Assembly (NCBI GenBank): GCA_905250115.1
Contig: CAJNOI010000191.1
Span: 47,222 to 111,221, forward strand
Length of the DNA stretch: 64,000 nucleotides
Direction: 5' to 3'
Source of the DNA: Adineta steineri
Lineage: Eukaryota > Rotifera > Eurotatoria > Adinetida > Adinetidae
The stretch's first letter is position 1, and every line of letters begins with the position of its first letter. The notes under the pieces are model-generated. The model did not search any database, was not told the DNA's origin, and worked only from the letters and a program-made list of their open reading frames with translations. Below are positions 48,167 to 60,420 of this stretch, in pieces. The position numbers and the translations under genes are program-made.

Positions 48167-49860
48167 ATGACAATGGCAAATAATAAAACAAAATGTTTTA
48201 TATGTAATAAAGAAAAAATAACATATTCATGTAGAGGATGTTCAAAAGAATTTTGTTTTAAGGATTTAACAGAACATAAACAAATATTAAATGATCAATT
48301 AAATAATATTACTAAGGATTTTGACCAATTTAAACAAATAATTAATGAACAAAAAGAAAATCCACAAAATCATTCGTTAATAGAAAAAATCAATCAATGG
48401 GAAATAGAATCACTTGAAAAAATTCAACAAAAAGCACAAAATTGGAGAGAAATTGTCCTGGAATGTTCAACAACACTTATTAATGATATTGAAAAGAAAT
48501 TTAATGACTTAACGGAACAAATAAAGCAAATTCGTAAAGAAAATGACTTCAATGAAATTAATCTAAATTATTTAAGAGAACAATTAGTAGAAATTACACA
48601 AAAATTAAATAATCCACCAAATATATCTATTCAACAAAATTCACAGCCGTTTATTAATGATATCTCAATGATTTTATCTAAAAGTAAGTTTTTAAGAAAT
48701 TATTTCTAACAGGATAATTCTCATTTTCTAAGAATTAACGTTAAAAAACTATCTTCAAAGATTCAAAAGATATGTTTGTCTAATAAAACAAATTGAATTG
48801 TTTTCCAATTAAATATTTATCAAGTTGTTTCACAAATAAATTATCTTTCATTAAAAATATTCTTTCTCCTTCAAATTTCGATTCGAAAAACAATAAGTTT
48901 TAAATTCTTTTTTTCTTAAAATACAAAACTTCAAATATTTTATGCTCTTTTTCTTTTCATATTTTTCTAGGACCAAAATTCAACAAATGGAAACAAAATG
49001 CCATCACCATAGCTGCTGGAAATGGACAAGGACAACAATTAAATCAACTCAGTCGTCCTGCTGGAATCTTTATTGATAAAAATAAAAATATTTTCATTGC
49101 TGATTTTTGTAATCATCGTATTGTTGAATGGAAATGCAATGCAAAAAAAGGACAAATCATCGCAGGTGGAATTGGACAAGGAAATCGAATGGATCAATTG
49201 AATCATCCAACTGATGTGATTGTTGATCAACAAAATCATTCCATCATGGTTGCTGATCAAGGGAACAGACGAGTGATTCAATGGTTAAATCAAAATCAAC
49301 AAATTCTCATCCGCAATATTGACTGTCATGGCTTGGCAATGGATAAACATGGATTTCTTTATGTTTCTGATTATGTGAAAAATGAAGTGAGACGATGGAA
49401 AATGGGAGAATATAACAATGAAGGAACTATAGTGGCTGGTGGAAATAGAAGAGGAGATCAACCCAATCAATTAAATACTCCTAGTTTTATCTTTGTTGAT
49501 GAAGATCAATCTATTTATGTATCAGATAGGAAGAATGATCGTGTGACGAAATGGAGAAAGGATGCAAAAGAAGGAATAGTTGTAGCTGGAGGAAATGGTC
49601 AAGGTGAGAATCTCAATCAATTGTTTTATCCTCGAGGAGTGATTGTTGATGATTTGGGTCAAATCTATGTAGCAGATCGGAGAAATCAACGAGTAATGCG
49701 TTGGTGTGAAGGAAAAGAAGAAGGTGAAATAGTTGTTGGTGGATTTGGCCAAGAAAATCAATTGAATAGTCCTAATTGTTTATCTTTTGATGCTGAAGGA
49801 AATCTTTATGTTACTGATCGTTGGAATAATCGAATTCAAAAATTTGAAATAATATTGTGA
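48167..49860 (+). CDS. B-box zinc finger/coiled-coil/NHL-repeat protein, paralogue B
   Basis: Exons 48167-48683 (517 nt, the same length as in A and C) and 48971-49860; 468 residues. The B-box ligands are C10, C13, C22, C25, C30 and H37, with Asp in place of the His at position 33 (FCFKDLTEH). A coiled coil follows, then an NHL propeller beginning NAITIAAGNGQG and ending RIQKFEIIL. Very similar to A and C throughout. The intron is 287 nt, against 559 in A and 373 in C. It is intact, so probably functional. Confidence 0.85.
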
Positions 49861-50336
49861 ATGAAGTTTTTTCTTAAATAAAAAATCGAATAAACTCCAA
49901 AGAAAAAAATGAAGAAAAGTGTTTTGTTTGTTTTTCTTTAAAAAATTGAATTTAAGTTGAGAATTTTGATTAACAAAGTCTATCATTTCCAATTTCATTT
50001 CGTTTGATTTTGAAAAGATTTTCCAAAATGAAAACAAATTAATGAACATTTTCACTGAGATGAAAATAAAATCGATTGCCTACTTTTATCCAACCATCTT
50101 ATAGATTATATTAGTTTTATTAGTGAGATTTTGTCACAATTAAAATTCAGTCAAATTTCCAATTTGACTAGTCGAAATTGAAATTTCAATTTTGTCTAAT
50201 ATATTCTCAGTCCAAATTGAAATTTCAATTTCGACTAGTCAAATTTGAAAATTGATTGAATTTTAATTTTGACTACAACATTTATAAAAGCAGATAAGAA
50301 TATATTCATTTCTTATAGAAATTTATATTCAACAAC
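49861..50336. other. Spacer between NHL paralogues B and C
   Basis: 476 bp. The right part is the conserved leader shared with paralogue A, interrupted by the palindromic insert listed separately. Confidence 0.6.
50136..50270. mobile_element. Palindromic insert (about 135 bp) in the leader of NHL paralogue C
   Basis: Two arms of about 55 bp are inverted copies: left AATTAAAATTCAGTCAAATT .. GACTAGTCGAAATTGAAATT, right AATTTCAATTTCGACTAGTC .. TTGATTGAATTTTAATTTTG. They are separated by a roughly 20-bp loop (TCTAATATATTCTCAG). Paralogue A has the flanking leader (AGTGAGATTTTGTCACAAT and ATTTATATTCAAC) but not the palindrome, so it was inserted here. It is a foldback-type MITE candidate; no target duplication could be fixed. 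Confidence 0.65.
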
Positions 50337-52125
50337 ATGGGAATGGCAAAGAACAAAAAACTATGCTTTAAATGTGATGAAGAAAAAATAACATATAATT
50401 GTGAAGGATGTGCAAAAAAATTTTGTTTAATGGATTTAAATGAACATCGTCAAGTATTAACTAGTGAATTACATCAAATCACCAATGAATATAATGAATT
50501 TAAACAAAGAATTAATGAACAAAAACGAAATCCACATAATCATTCCTTAATAAATCAGATTAATCAATGGGAAATAGAATCAATTGAAATAATTCACCAA
50601 AAAGCACAAGAATACAGAGAAATCCTCATTAAATCTTCAGAAACATGTATTAATGATATTGAAATGAAATTTAAAAATTTAAATGAACAAATAAAACAAA
50701 TTCATCAAGAAAATGAATTTAATGAAATTGATCTAAATTATTTAAGAAATCAATTAATAGAAATTACAGAAGAACTAAATAATCCATTAAAGATTCCTAT
50801 TAAAGAAGATTTACAATCCTTTATTGATGCAATTCCAATTATTTCATCAAAAAGTAAGCTTTTAAAATATAATTTCTAGAAGAATAATTCTCATTTTCTA
50901 TAAAATTATTTTAAACCACTATAATACAAAGAAAAATAATGATAAAGAAAATAAAATTTATTTGTATGTAAAGAAAATGAATAATGAGATATGAAAGAAT
51001 ATTTAAGAAAGATTTTATTCTATTTAAAATATATTTGATAAGAAATATTTTTCTAAATATTCATATTAAAAGTTTCAATTAAAATAAATAATAATATCAA
51101 ACAGATTGTCTTTTTTATATAATATATAGAATATTAAGAACTAATCCAAAGTTTTCGTTTCCTCTTCGATAAAAAAGAAAATTTTCTTCTTCTTTTCGTT
51201 AAAATCTTTTTTTCATCATTTTCTAGAATCAAAAGTCAATAAATGGAAACAGAATGCCATTACTGTAGCTGGTGGAAATGGGATAGGGCAAGCATTATAT
51301 CAACTCACTTGGTCTAAAGGAATCTTTATTGATAAAAATAAAAATGTTTTTATTGCTGATATTGGAAATCATCGTATTGTTACATGGAAACACAATGCAA
51401 AAGAAGGACATATCATTGCAGGCGGAAATAAACAAGGATATCGAATGGATCAATTGAATTTTCCAACTGATGTGATTGTTGATCAACAAAGTCATGCGAT
51501 TATCATTGCTGATCAAGACAACAGACGAGTGATTCAATGGTTAAATCAAACTCAAAAAATTCTTATTAAGAATATTGACTGTCATGGCTTGGCAATGGAC
51601 AAACATGGATTTCTTTATGTTTCGGATCATAATAAGAATGTAGTCAGACGATGGAAAATGGGAAAATATAACAACAAAGGAATTGTAGTCGCAGGTGGAA
51701 ATGGCAGAGGAAATCAACTCAATCAACTCAATGGTCCTACTTTTATCTTTGTTGATAAAGATCAATCTATTTATGTATCAGATAGGAACAATGATCGTGT
51801 GATAAAATGGAGAAAAGATGCAAAAGAAGGAAGAATTGTGGCTGGAGGAAATGGTAAAGGAGCAAATCTCAATTAATTATCTTCACCTCAAGGAGTAATT
51901 GTTGATGATTTTGGTCAAATCTATGTGGCAGAATATTCGAATCATCGAATAATGCGTTGGTGTGAAGGGAAGGAAGAAGGTGAAATTGTTGTTGGTGGAA
52001 ACGGTGAAGGAAATCAATCAAATCAATTGAATCGTCCCCATGGTTTATCTTTTGATGACGAAGGAAATCTTTATGTTGCTGATTGGTTAAATTATCGAAT
52101 TCAAAAATTTGCAATACTTTTGTGA
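50337..52125 (+). pseudogene. B-box/coiled-coil/NHL-repeat paralogue C with premature stop
   Basis: Exon 1 50337-50853 (517 nt) and exon 2 51227-52125 in the same architecture as A and B. Within the propeller, a CAA codon of the paralogues (NLNQL) is TAA at 51874-51876, and the same frame then stays open and well conserved to the normal stop (RIQKFAILL). The lesion removes the last 83 residues, about two NHL repeats. As it is the only defect seen, the inactivation is recent, or a shortened protein is made. The B-box has Asp at position 33, as in B. Confidence 0.8.
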
Positions 52126-53880
52126 ACGAAATTCTGATTTTACAAAAAAGAAAAGAAATTTTTTTGTTAAATAAAAAATAAAGTTATATTGTTGAAAATG
52201 AATGAAAAAAGTTGAATAGAATTTGACGAAAAAAGAAATGTATTGATAAGAAAAGAACCAGAAAAAATCTTTTTAGTTGTTTTTCCTTTAGAATTGAATT
52301 TAACTTGATAATTTTGACTAAAAAATTCGAATAAATAAATGTTAAATAGTTCATCTTTTATTGACTTTTATCAAATTTTACACCAGAAAAGAGGAGAAAA
52401 TATTTTATAACTTGAATTGAATTGAATTTTGTTAAACAGAAGAAAATGCTGAAAAGATTTTTCTTTAATTATTTAACAAATTTTTATTTGTTTGGTATTT
52501 TTCTTCACTTGAAATGTTTTATCATAGTTCTTTTTCAAATCATATGTATAGTAGGAACAAAAGACAGGAAATATCAAATATTATTCTTTTACAAAGTAGT
52601 CACAAGAATTTATTTGATGAAAAAGAAATTCTAATTTATATCGAGATAATTACAACACATCACAAGTTTGAAAATTCAATTCTTTGAAATAGTTTCATGT
52701 AGGTAAGTTATAAGTTATTTGAAATGACATGAAAGATACGCATTGAGAATATCACAGGACGACCATTTCGTCTAAAAAAAAATTTGTATATAAGTGTTTT
52801 TTTTAATTTAAAATTGTCGTGAGTTCTGTTATACATTCGATGCTAGACTCTTCGAGATTGTTTTGAAAACTATAGATAAGCAATGACAAAAGTCAATATT
52901 CGAATCTAAATCGATGTATTGAGTTTGAAATTTTTACTAGAAATGTTTTTCATTAAAAATATTTATTTGAAAAATTTTCAGTTCAAATGAACACTTTTAT
53001 TTAAATTTTAGTTATATAACATATAAAAAATTTAATAAGAACATAGACATCACGTATATATCAGATATTCTCAATTGCGAACATTATTCCGCATTTTAAT
53101 TGAAAGAAACTCACAAAAGATTTTATTTTTTTGCTATTTTATCTAAAAATATAAATAAATTATAAAATCTAATTCATTTAACAAAAAACAAACGAATTTC
53201 TAATCTTATAATTGATTATTTTAGGTTTCAATTAATATATACATCATCAATGGGTCGAATACAACTAGCAACGATAACAACAAACTAAATCAGTTCAAGT
53301 AAGTTTATTTCATTTTAGATTTTCTTTATAGATTGAGATCTTCTGTTTGAATTGAGAAAATGAGTCTGTTTTCCCTTTTCATCTAAAATTATCATGAAAA
53401 ATAGTAAAAATCTATACTTTTCTTTGTGTATTTTTGTCTATTCTATTCATAGACTTAATGTGAGTATAGTTATTTAAATATTCTTTCTCTCACATTTTCA
53501 TCCATATATAACAAACTTGTTGAATATTTTATCCAATTTTTTTCTAAAAAGATGGATAATATCATTTTTTTTCATTCGATTTAAAGGCATCTTTATTTGT
53601 ATTATGAGATAATTCTCTTTATAACACAATAGATGATATTATGAGGTTTCTATGAATCCATTAATAGATTTTTATGATAAAACTATTGTAGATTTACTAA
53701 GAATTACAAATTATAAAAGAACAATGTAATAAAACAATAGACATCCTCATCCGTATTCTTAATTTATTCATTTTGTATAAAATTCTTTTGATCGTTTCCA
53801 TAAAGGCAAACGATGAAATGAAGATATTTCTGTTTATTTTTAATTTGACTTCAACACGTTTTTTGTATCAACTAAAATCT
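52126..53880. other. Intergenic, no gene seen
   Basis: Very AT-rich. Small frames (for example 52422-52634) lack any domain. No repeats beyond simple A/T tracts recognised. Confidence 0.5.
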
Positions 53881-53945
53881 CTTTAAAGGATGGGTGTGGG
53901 TGTGGGTGTCTTTACTCTTAACTAACTCACACCCACACCCTCAAA
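53881..53945. repeat. Telomere-like inverted element at the truncation point of an F-box-like gene
   Basis: Left arm AGGATGGGTGTGGGTGTGGG then TGTC, right arm CTCACACCCACACCCTCAA; spacer about 18 bp. The open frame of the downstream broken gene begins at the right edge of this element. Confidence 0.75.
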
Positions 53946-55191
53946 ATTTATTCAGTGTTTATCGGTTACTTTCTCTAAAGATTTTGGTCAGTATTATTCT
54001 ATGAAAAATAATGATATACGTGGTTTTGAGACAATACTTGACACATTAGAACCATTGAATAAATTAAATTCTTTTTCTCTTTCTACAAACCATGAAAAGT
54101 GGGGAAAGAATCATACAAATTTACCATTTAATCAAATTGAATTTTTTATCAATAATTATTGTCCAAATAACAATATTCTTAAAACAGTTACTTTACAATT
54201 ATATTTCATCAAATTTAACGAAGAATTGTGGTCAACAATTGAACGATATAAAAATATTTACAATCATTTTAATTTCTATGGTTTATTTATAGTAGGAATT
54301 GAAATCACTGAAAAAGTACAAAAACTATTGAAGAATACAAATTTTGCTTATCATTTCGAAACAACACAAATATATAATACTATTTATATTCATATTCATT
54401 CATTACCGTTTCGTTTCGATAAATTCTATAGTTTTGCATCATGTTCGAAACTTAATCCTTGTGTTTCGTTCTGAAGCGTTCGTCATCTTTACTTTACTGA
54501 AACATATGAAGCAGATATAATATCGTTTCAATTATTATCAAAACGTATGTTAAATCTTCTTTCAATCAATTATAACATTTCTATCAATCATTCTTTCTAT
54601 ATGAATGTACCGGAAATTGTTGTTGATGAAGAAATTTTCTATCATGTTCGTTCTCTTCGTTTTGAAATGGGTTGTAGCCATACAACATGTAGTTGTCGAA
54701 AAGTTCTTTGTCGTTTACTTAATCAAATGCCATATTTAGAATGTTTAGATACTCCTGAAGTCGAATTTCTTTCTGGATGTCCTTCATTACCACCTATTAA
54801 GAGACTTATTCGAAAAGACTGCCATGCTAAATTAGTTAATCTATTGGTAAAACGTTTGCCATATTTGACAACACTCTTACTCAACCATTTAAGTACATAT
54901 CCAAATGAAATGTCGGAAGTTGTTGGTCCTTTATTCATTAATCTTCCATTGTTCGAATCAATTTCCTTTCCTTCTGGTGGTGGGTGGTGCGGGAATGATC
55001 GGACACCTTATAGAAAATATATTCAAGAAGCATTGCAACTCATACAAAATATGAATAATTCTCTCTCAAATATACAACTGAACTGGAAGAATACCCATGT
55101 AAAAAAAGTTGTGAAAATCATGATTTTTATGAGAAATCTGATGAGAAGTCGATTTAAATGGCACGATTTTCATAGCTTAGTAATCGATTAA
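53944..55191 (+). pseudogene. F-box-like/LRR protein, 5'-truncated with in-frame stop
   Basis: One frame runs from the edge of the telomere-like element to TAA 55191, interrupted by a single TGA at 54472-54474 (..LNPCVSF stop SVRHLYF..). The same frame resumes immediately on the other side. The content is leucine-rich and like the C-terminal half of the F-box-like protein at 22194-23926 (for example LLNQMPYLECLDTP, LVKRLPYLTTLLLNH, LFINLPLFESISFP). The N-terminal F-box is absent; upstream sequence is a telomere-like inverted element. The last 33 or so codons lie in the left arm of a large palindrome. Judged a degenerate copy. Confidence 0.7.
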
Positions 55192-55460
55192 ATTGAAAAA
55201 ATTAATTAAAATCGATTAAGTTGTTATATAAAATCGATTAAAATCAATTATTTTTTCACGAAAAATTAAATATCGTTGGATTTTAATCGATTATTTACAA
55301 CTTAATCGATTTTAACCGATTTTATACAACAGTTTAATCGATTTTAATTAATTTTTTCAATTTAATCGATTACTAAGCTATGAAAATCGTGCCATTTAAA
55401 TCGATTTCTCATCAGATTTCTCATAAAAATCATGATTTTCACAACTTTTTTACATGGGTA
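55092..55460. repeat. Large palindrome (arms about 160 bp) containing the 3' end of the F-box-like pseudogene
   Basis: Left arm from TACCCATGTAAAAAAAGTTG (55092) is mirrored by the right arm ending CAACTTTTTTACATGGGTA (55460). The outer 110 bp, including the coding end ATGGCACGATTTTCATAGC, differ by only one indel and one substitution. The inner part is built of AATCGATTAA units and is less well matched. The centre lies near 55276. The right arm is an inverted copy of coding sequence. Confidence 0.85.
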
Positions 55461-57020
55461 GAGGAGCAATGTTTTATCGTCGATAATTTGAGAATATATT
55501 GATGAAAAAAAATCAATTAAAAGACTATTTTTTTAAATAAGTTCAATTTTCGGATTAATAAACTAACAGTCAAAAAGCAGACTATGCAACATTTTGTTTT
55601 GACACAGACACACACATAAACTTTTTTTACATAACCCTTCTTTTACCCGAGTTTATATGCAATATTAAAACAAATAGGCTGCGAATGAGAGTATTGAATG
55701 AAAAGGATACACACACATATATACATATATCTACATCCACACTCAACCTTTTCTTCCTGAACTTACAGCAATACATACAATCCTGATTAGAATCATTTTA
55801 TATTCAAAAACTCACTTGATAAATGCACATTTGAAGAATTCCTATTAACATGTAATTGGCAAAGCACATGAAGCATTTTAATCATCTTTAAAAAATATAA
55901 AACATCTATTACAATTAAAGTTCATTTCTTTATTAATTTGTAATTATTATAATTATGTTCTTTAATTGCGTATCAACGAAATTTCGGCAACTGTGTATCA
56001 TATCATTTTTCTTATACTAGAAGAACTGATGATAAAAAATATTTGTGTTTCAACTTTTATTTTTAGTCATTCCAAAGTCATCAAAATTACGTAAAATTAG
56101 ATAACTTGAAAATGGTATTATTTCTCAAGATCAGTATCAACCGAAGTTTATTCTTAAATAATTGCCTATTTATTTAGCTTTATTGATAGATTATTGATAG
56201 TAACTTTCATTCAGTATTCGATGAGACATTTATTTAAAGATTAAATTAAAATATTTTCCTATTCGTTAACATTTACTTCCTCCCAAACATACACTTATTC
56301 GTTTGGCACAGCTGGTCTTTTTCGTATAATGAATGAATCGATAGTAAATATTTCTTTTCTATTACATATTCTATGATTTTCCATTAAAATCTACAATATA
56401 ATACTTATGTAATTTTACTTTTTAATATTTGAAAATCTTTATTTTGACAAAATAGTTTTTTTCTCTCAATGCGCAGATAGTGAGATTGGAAATTTCTTAT
56501 GCTCTCAGTGATATGATTCTATACTTTTTTGTTTAATAAATTAAAGATTAATTCTGAACCTAGATTTAAATGTCTTTTACAATAGTAGATAAGATTCTCA
56601 TTGCATCTATTTCAACGAAAGATATTCTCTTCGTTGAACTAGTTTAAAAGATGAAATGATTTTAGTAGATGTTAAGATAACATGCTTGTTTATGAAAAAC
56701 AATAATCAAAGGTCTGTATTAACATGCATTTATATGTTTCATTCATAATCATCAGATAGCTCATTGATCTATCTTACCATACAAAATTCCGAAACTTCTA
56801 AGTTAAACCAACAATGAATTATATATAGTTTTATTTTTATTTTTCGAAAAGTTGCTCCGACAAATCAGTATTTCCACTAACCTACACAACTTTGTCATCG
56901 CAACATTTATCTCATCGGAGAGCTTTTTTTTATAATTCAACATCAATCAAGAAACAAACATATCTAAACTAAAAACAAATCTACTACAAAAGTTCTTCTA
57001 GAAAAAAAACAGAAAAAAAG
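55461..57020. other. Intergenic, no gene seen
   Basis: AT-rich non-coding DNA with a few short CACACA/CCACACTC tracts (about 55605 and 55735). No gene or RNA recognised. Confidence 0.5.
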
Positions 57021-57384
57021 GAGGGTATGGGTGTGAGTGTTGTTCTTATTTTACACTTATATGCTCACATACACCTTCCATCCACACCCACGCCCACCGA
57101 CATCTACAGCCGCTCCTACCCACACCCAAACCCACCAATATCTACACCAACGCCCAAAACCAAACTCACACCAACACTCGCGCCTATTCACCTTCACCCA
57201 CGTCCAAAACCAAACTGACAACCTCACTCACCCATAACCATACTCACCCCATTCAGCCACAGCTACACCGACCCACATTCGCCCCATCTAGTCACACCCA
57301 TCCACACCCACATCCACCCTCATCCCATTCAGTCAGAACCACACCCAACACATTCAGCGACATTCACACCCACCCACACTCTCA
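57021..57384. repeat. Long telomere-like inverted element with expanded, degenerate CCCACA arm
   Basis: Short left arm GAGGGTATGGGTGTGAGTG. The right arm spans about 57060-57384 and is full of CACACCCACCC-type units, ending CACCCACACTCTCAG. Open frames here encode only Pro/Thr/His repeats and are not genes. It ends 315 bp before the ATG of the first NTPase gene. Confidence 0.7.
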
Positions 57385-57698
57385 GGATTAAATATTCGTG
57401 AATTTAATAAAAAAAACCGCAGAAAACGACGCATTACAACTAAAATGACAATGCGACGTTACAAGGCCTTTCTTACATGGAGAAAGAGTTTGATAAGAAT
57501 ATTGACTTTCCTTTTATCATTATAGAATGAGATGAATCTTATATACATCGATATAAGCAAAAAAATCCTTCATCACACATTTTATCAGAGAGGACGACGT
57601 TAAATTGCATAGGTGAGTCCGCTTAAAAGCCATTCTAGTAGTAATAGTGTGTTGTAGGTAAAATAAATTAACGCAGACCAAACACTTCGTCAGAAAAC

Positions 57699-59588
57699 AT
57701 GAACGGGCAGCAGATAGAAGATCTGGGCGGCGATATAACCGCTCATGAAGCTGGCACCTTCAGTCAACAAAATAGAAGTAATTCCGACCATAGCGTAACC
57801 ATCTGTCCACGATGTCAACATGTGAGAAATGATAGGATAACTTTAGAATTTGGTATTCCACTAACCGATTATACAATGATCATTATTAAAAGGTCAAGAC
57901 GCTTGCGTAGTCATCCACAGTTACGGTCTAACCATTTACCATCTACTCGTGACCGCTCAAAATCCACTCGTAGTCGTTCTAAGCACATCCAGCAACGCTT
58001 AAAATACGTTCGCGACTCTTCCAGATACGTTCGCGACCGATCAAAACATGGCCGCAACCGCGGCCGCTCAAAATCTGCCCGTGTCCGTTCACATTTTACA
58101 GACCCTGATTTAACGATAAATCAAACGAGTTCAAACCATTTCTCATCAATTATGAAAAGTCTTACGGTTTTTTCAATTTTGATTCTGGCAATATATTCTA
58201 TTTATGGATCAATAGATACTTCGCATGCTGACACATGCGATATGAGCAAAGCTGAAAATAGAGATTTCAACCGCTTTCATGGCATTGATACTTTTATGAA
58301 TCATTTCACAAAAGGTGCTGCCACTGAGTGTGATTATGATTATATATTTAGATCAATATTCCCACAAACGGTTTTAAAATCGGATCATTCAGCAAGTTCA
58401 TTCATGATATTATCAAAGTCTGGATCTGGGAAGACAGTACTGAGATGTGAATACTACAAATCATTGAGATCCGATACTTATTTCAAAGTATTACTATTGG
58501 GCAAACAAATTACTGAATATCTACAAAGATTTGTCAAGCAGAAAGCAACGAGCGGGACGGATTGTGACAAGGAAAGCTGCATCATGAAATGGTCAACAAA
58601 TGAATTCGGTCAACTACTGCTTTCTACTCTAGTTACACAGTTCATCAACACATTCGACAGTGATCCATTCACTCTTCCAGATATTTCGTTAGATGAGAAA
58701 ATCGAACTAATCACCATTATGTGTTATTACTACAATGACCAAGGCGTGAGCAAACTGGAAAAACTGGTGAACTCGTTTCTTCAGAAAACTGGTGATTCGA
58801 TGTATAGGGCAAGTAAAGCTGAAATACAGATTAAAGAACGACACTTTTTTCGAGATAAACCACTTTTAACGTACTTGGAAAATGATTTGAGAAAATTAGG
58901 TGCTCTCAGGCAAGATGGTGAAAAGCTTCATTTATTATTGGCCATTGCTGAAGGTGAAGGTTTCCAAACCAAAACATTGGAAACAACTCTGTCCAACAAT
59001 GTGTTAAATGATTTGAGACTTTTTGCATTGTTTATGAAGAATCATGTTAAAAAAACTGTTGTATTCATTATTGATGGAATTGATGAAAATGAATACTTTT
59101 TTCAACAAAACGCGGTTGATAAAGTATCACTAGAATTATTTTACCGTTCTTCGATCTCCCAAGAAGTTGTGTCAGCAACTTCGTCCCAGAACTTTTATTT
59201 GTCGTTGTTTTATCCTAAAATAGATGGTATTAACATAGAAGATGCCAGTGTTACAAGTGGTAACTTTCCGATACACACCATCAAGTGGGATACGAAATCA
59301 TTAATTGATTATGCTGATTATATCTTGCAAGAAATGAACAAAAATGCGTCAGCAAGTCGTTGCAAATCACTGACAGATTTCAAAACACTCGTAAATTATT
59401 CTGATAGGAGCAATGCTGAAATCATTAATAAAATTACAACCCCAAGAGCAATTGATTTTTTTATGAAGTACTTGATAACAGAAATGAATCAGTGTGCCGA
59501 TAATGTTCACAAACTATTTATCGCAACTGCCGATGACGTTGATAACGCTGTTAAGAAATCGATCGAGCATCCCCGTCAAACTTCATAG
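57699..59588 (+). CDS. Membrane-anchored P-loop NTPase (STAND/KAP-like), copy 1
   Basis: Intronless, 629 residues. The N-terminal region is cytosolic-type and very Arg/Ser-rich (about residues 66-145, RSRSK-like repeats). A membrane segment follows at about 152-170 (LTVFSILILAIYSIYG), then the NTPase: Walker A KSGSGKT with Lys245, and Walker B VVFIIDGIDENE with Asp459/Asp462/Glu463. The middle (DCDKESCIMKWSTNEFGQLL .. EKIELITIMCYYYNDQGVSK) is nearly identical to copy 2. The IIDGIDE box is typical of STAND/KAP-type signalling NTPases, which switch on nucleotide binding; that assignment is inference. No effector domain recognised. It lies just downstream of a telomere-like array, as copy 2 does. 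Confidence 0.75.
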   Translation: MNGQQIEDLGGDITAHEAGTFSQQNRSNSDHSVTICPRCQHVRNDRITLEFGIPLTDYTMIIIKRSRRLRSHPQLRSNHLPSTRDRSKSTRSRSKHIQQRLKYVRDSSRYVRDRSKHGRNRGRSKSARVRSHFTDPDLTINQTSSNHFSSIMKSLTVFSILILAIYSIYGSIDTSHADTCDMSKAENRDFNRFHGIDTFMNHFTKGAATECDYDYIFRSIFPQTVLKSDHSASSFMILSKSGSGKTVLRCEYYKSLRSDTYFKVLLLGKQITEYLQRFVKQKATSGTDCDKESCIMKWSTNEFGQLLLSTLVTQFINTFDSDPFTLPDISLDEKIELITIMCYYYNDQGVSKLEKLVNSFLQKTGDSMYRASKAEIQIKERHFFRDKPLLTYLENDLRKLGALRQDGEKLHLLLAIAEGEGFQTKTLETTLSNNVLNDLRLFALFMKNHVKKTVVFIIDGIDENEYFFQQNAVDKVSLELFYRSSISQEVVSATSSQNFYLSLFYPKIDGINIEDASVTSGNFPIHTIKWDTKSLIDYADYILQEMNKNASASRCKSLTDFKTLVNYSDRSNAEIINKITTPRAIDFFMKYLITEMNQCADNVHKLFIATADDVDNAVKKSIEHPRQTS

Positions 59589-59902
59589 TATTCATACTAT
59601 AGGCAAATAAAAAGGATTGAATAAGCAACATTTTTATAGTACTAGAGTAGAATCCTAGTACATTGATTGTGGATTTTTTGCGACGATCTTTATGATTAAA
59701 GATTCTTTCTAAACTTTTTTATACCACATAGTTATAATAAAACGTGTTTTCAGCAAGTAGATTCTGAAAGTCTTTACTTTGTAAGTGGTGAATCTAATAC
59801 AAAACTATGAGACGCCCCAAATGATAGTTCATTAATGACAAAGTGGTTCCATCGATATGGGTTTACTTTCACTCCTGGTGATCACTTAGTCTATTCTTTG
59901 AT
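59589..59902. other. Spacer between NTPase copy 1 and the Mutator-like element
   Basis: Non-coding; includes the left copy of the 9-bp target duplication (TTCTTTGAT, 59894-59902). Confidence 0.6.
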
Positions 59903-60420
59903 GAGTAAAATTTAATCGGGCAATAAATAATACGAGTGGGCAATAAAAATAATACAGATGAGCAATAATCAAGTTTAGCGATAAAAAATTACAGTTGGGC
60001 AATAAATATATTGACTGGGCAATAATTATATTGATTGACCAATAAATATAATAATTCAGCAATAATTAAATTAACTAAACAATAATTTATTTAAACTAAA
60101 AATAATATTATATAACAAGGGCAATATGGACTTTTCTCTTTCTTTTGTGCTATACTATATTGTATAGATTACAGGGAAAATACTATATGTGAAATGAAGA
60201 GAATGATTCCAATGAATCTCTAGTATACACATATAATCTCCTTTATTTTCTTGCATTTCTTGGTTTTGCCCAACCGTATTCATCTCTTTTTTTTACGGGA
60301 CTTTCCATAGGCATTTTATGTTAATTTCTAAATTATTTTGAATCTTTCTCTCTCATTTGTTCACTATATATATATATTATCACCACTTGTAAAATAAAAG
60401 AGAAATTTATGCTTTATCAG

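Noticed and set aside
57027-57237. Proline/threonine/histidine-rich open frames (also at 61337-61549 and 21854-22048)
   Set aside because: They are translations of CCCACA-type repeat arrays, in several frames at once, so not coding evidence.
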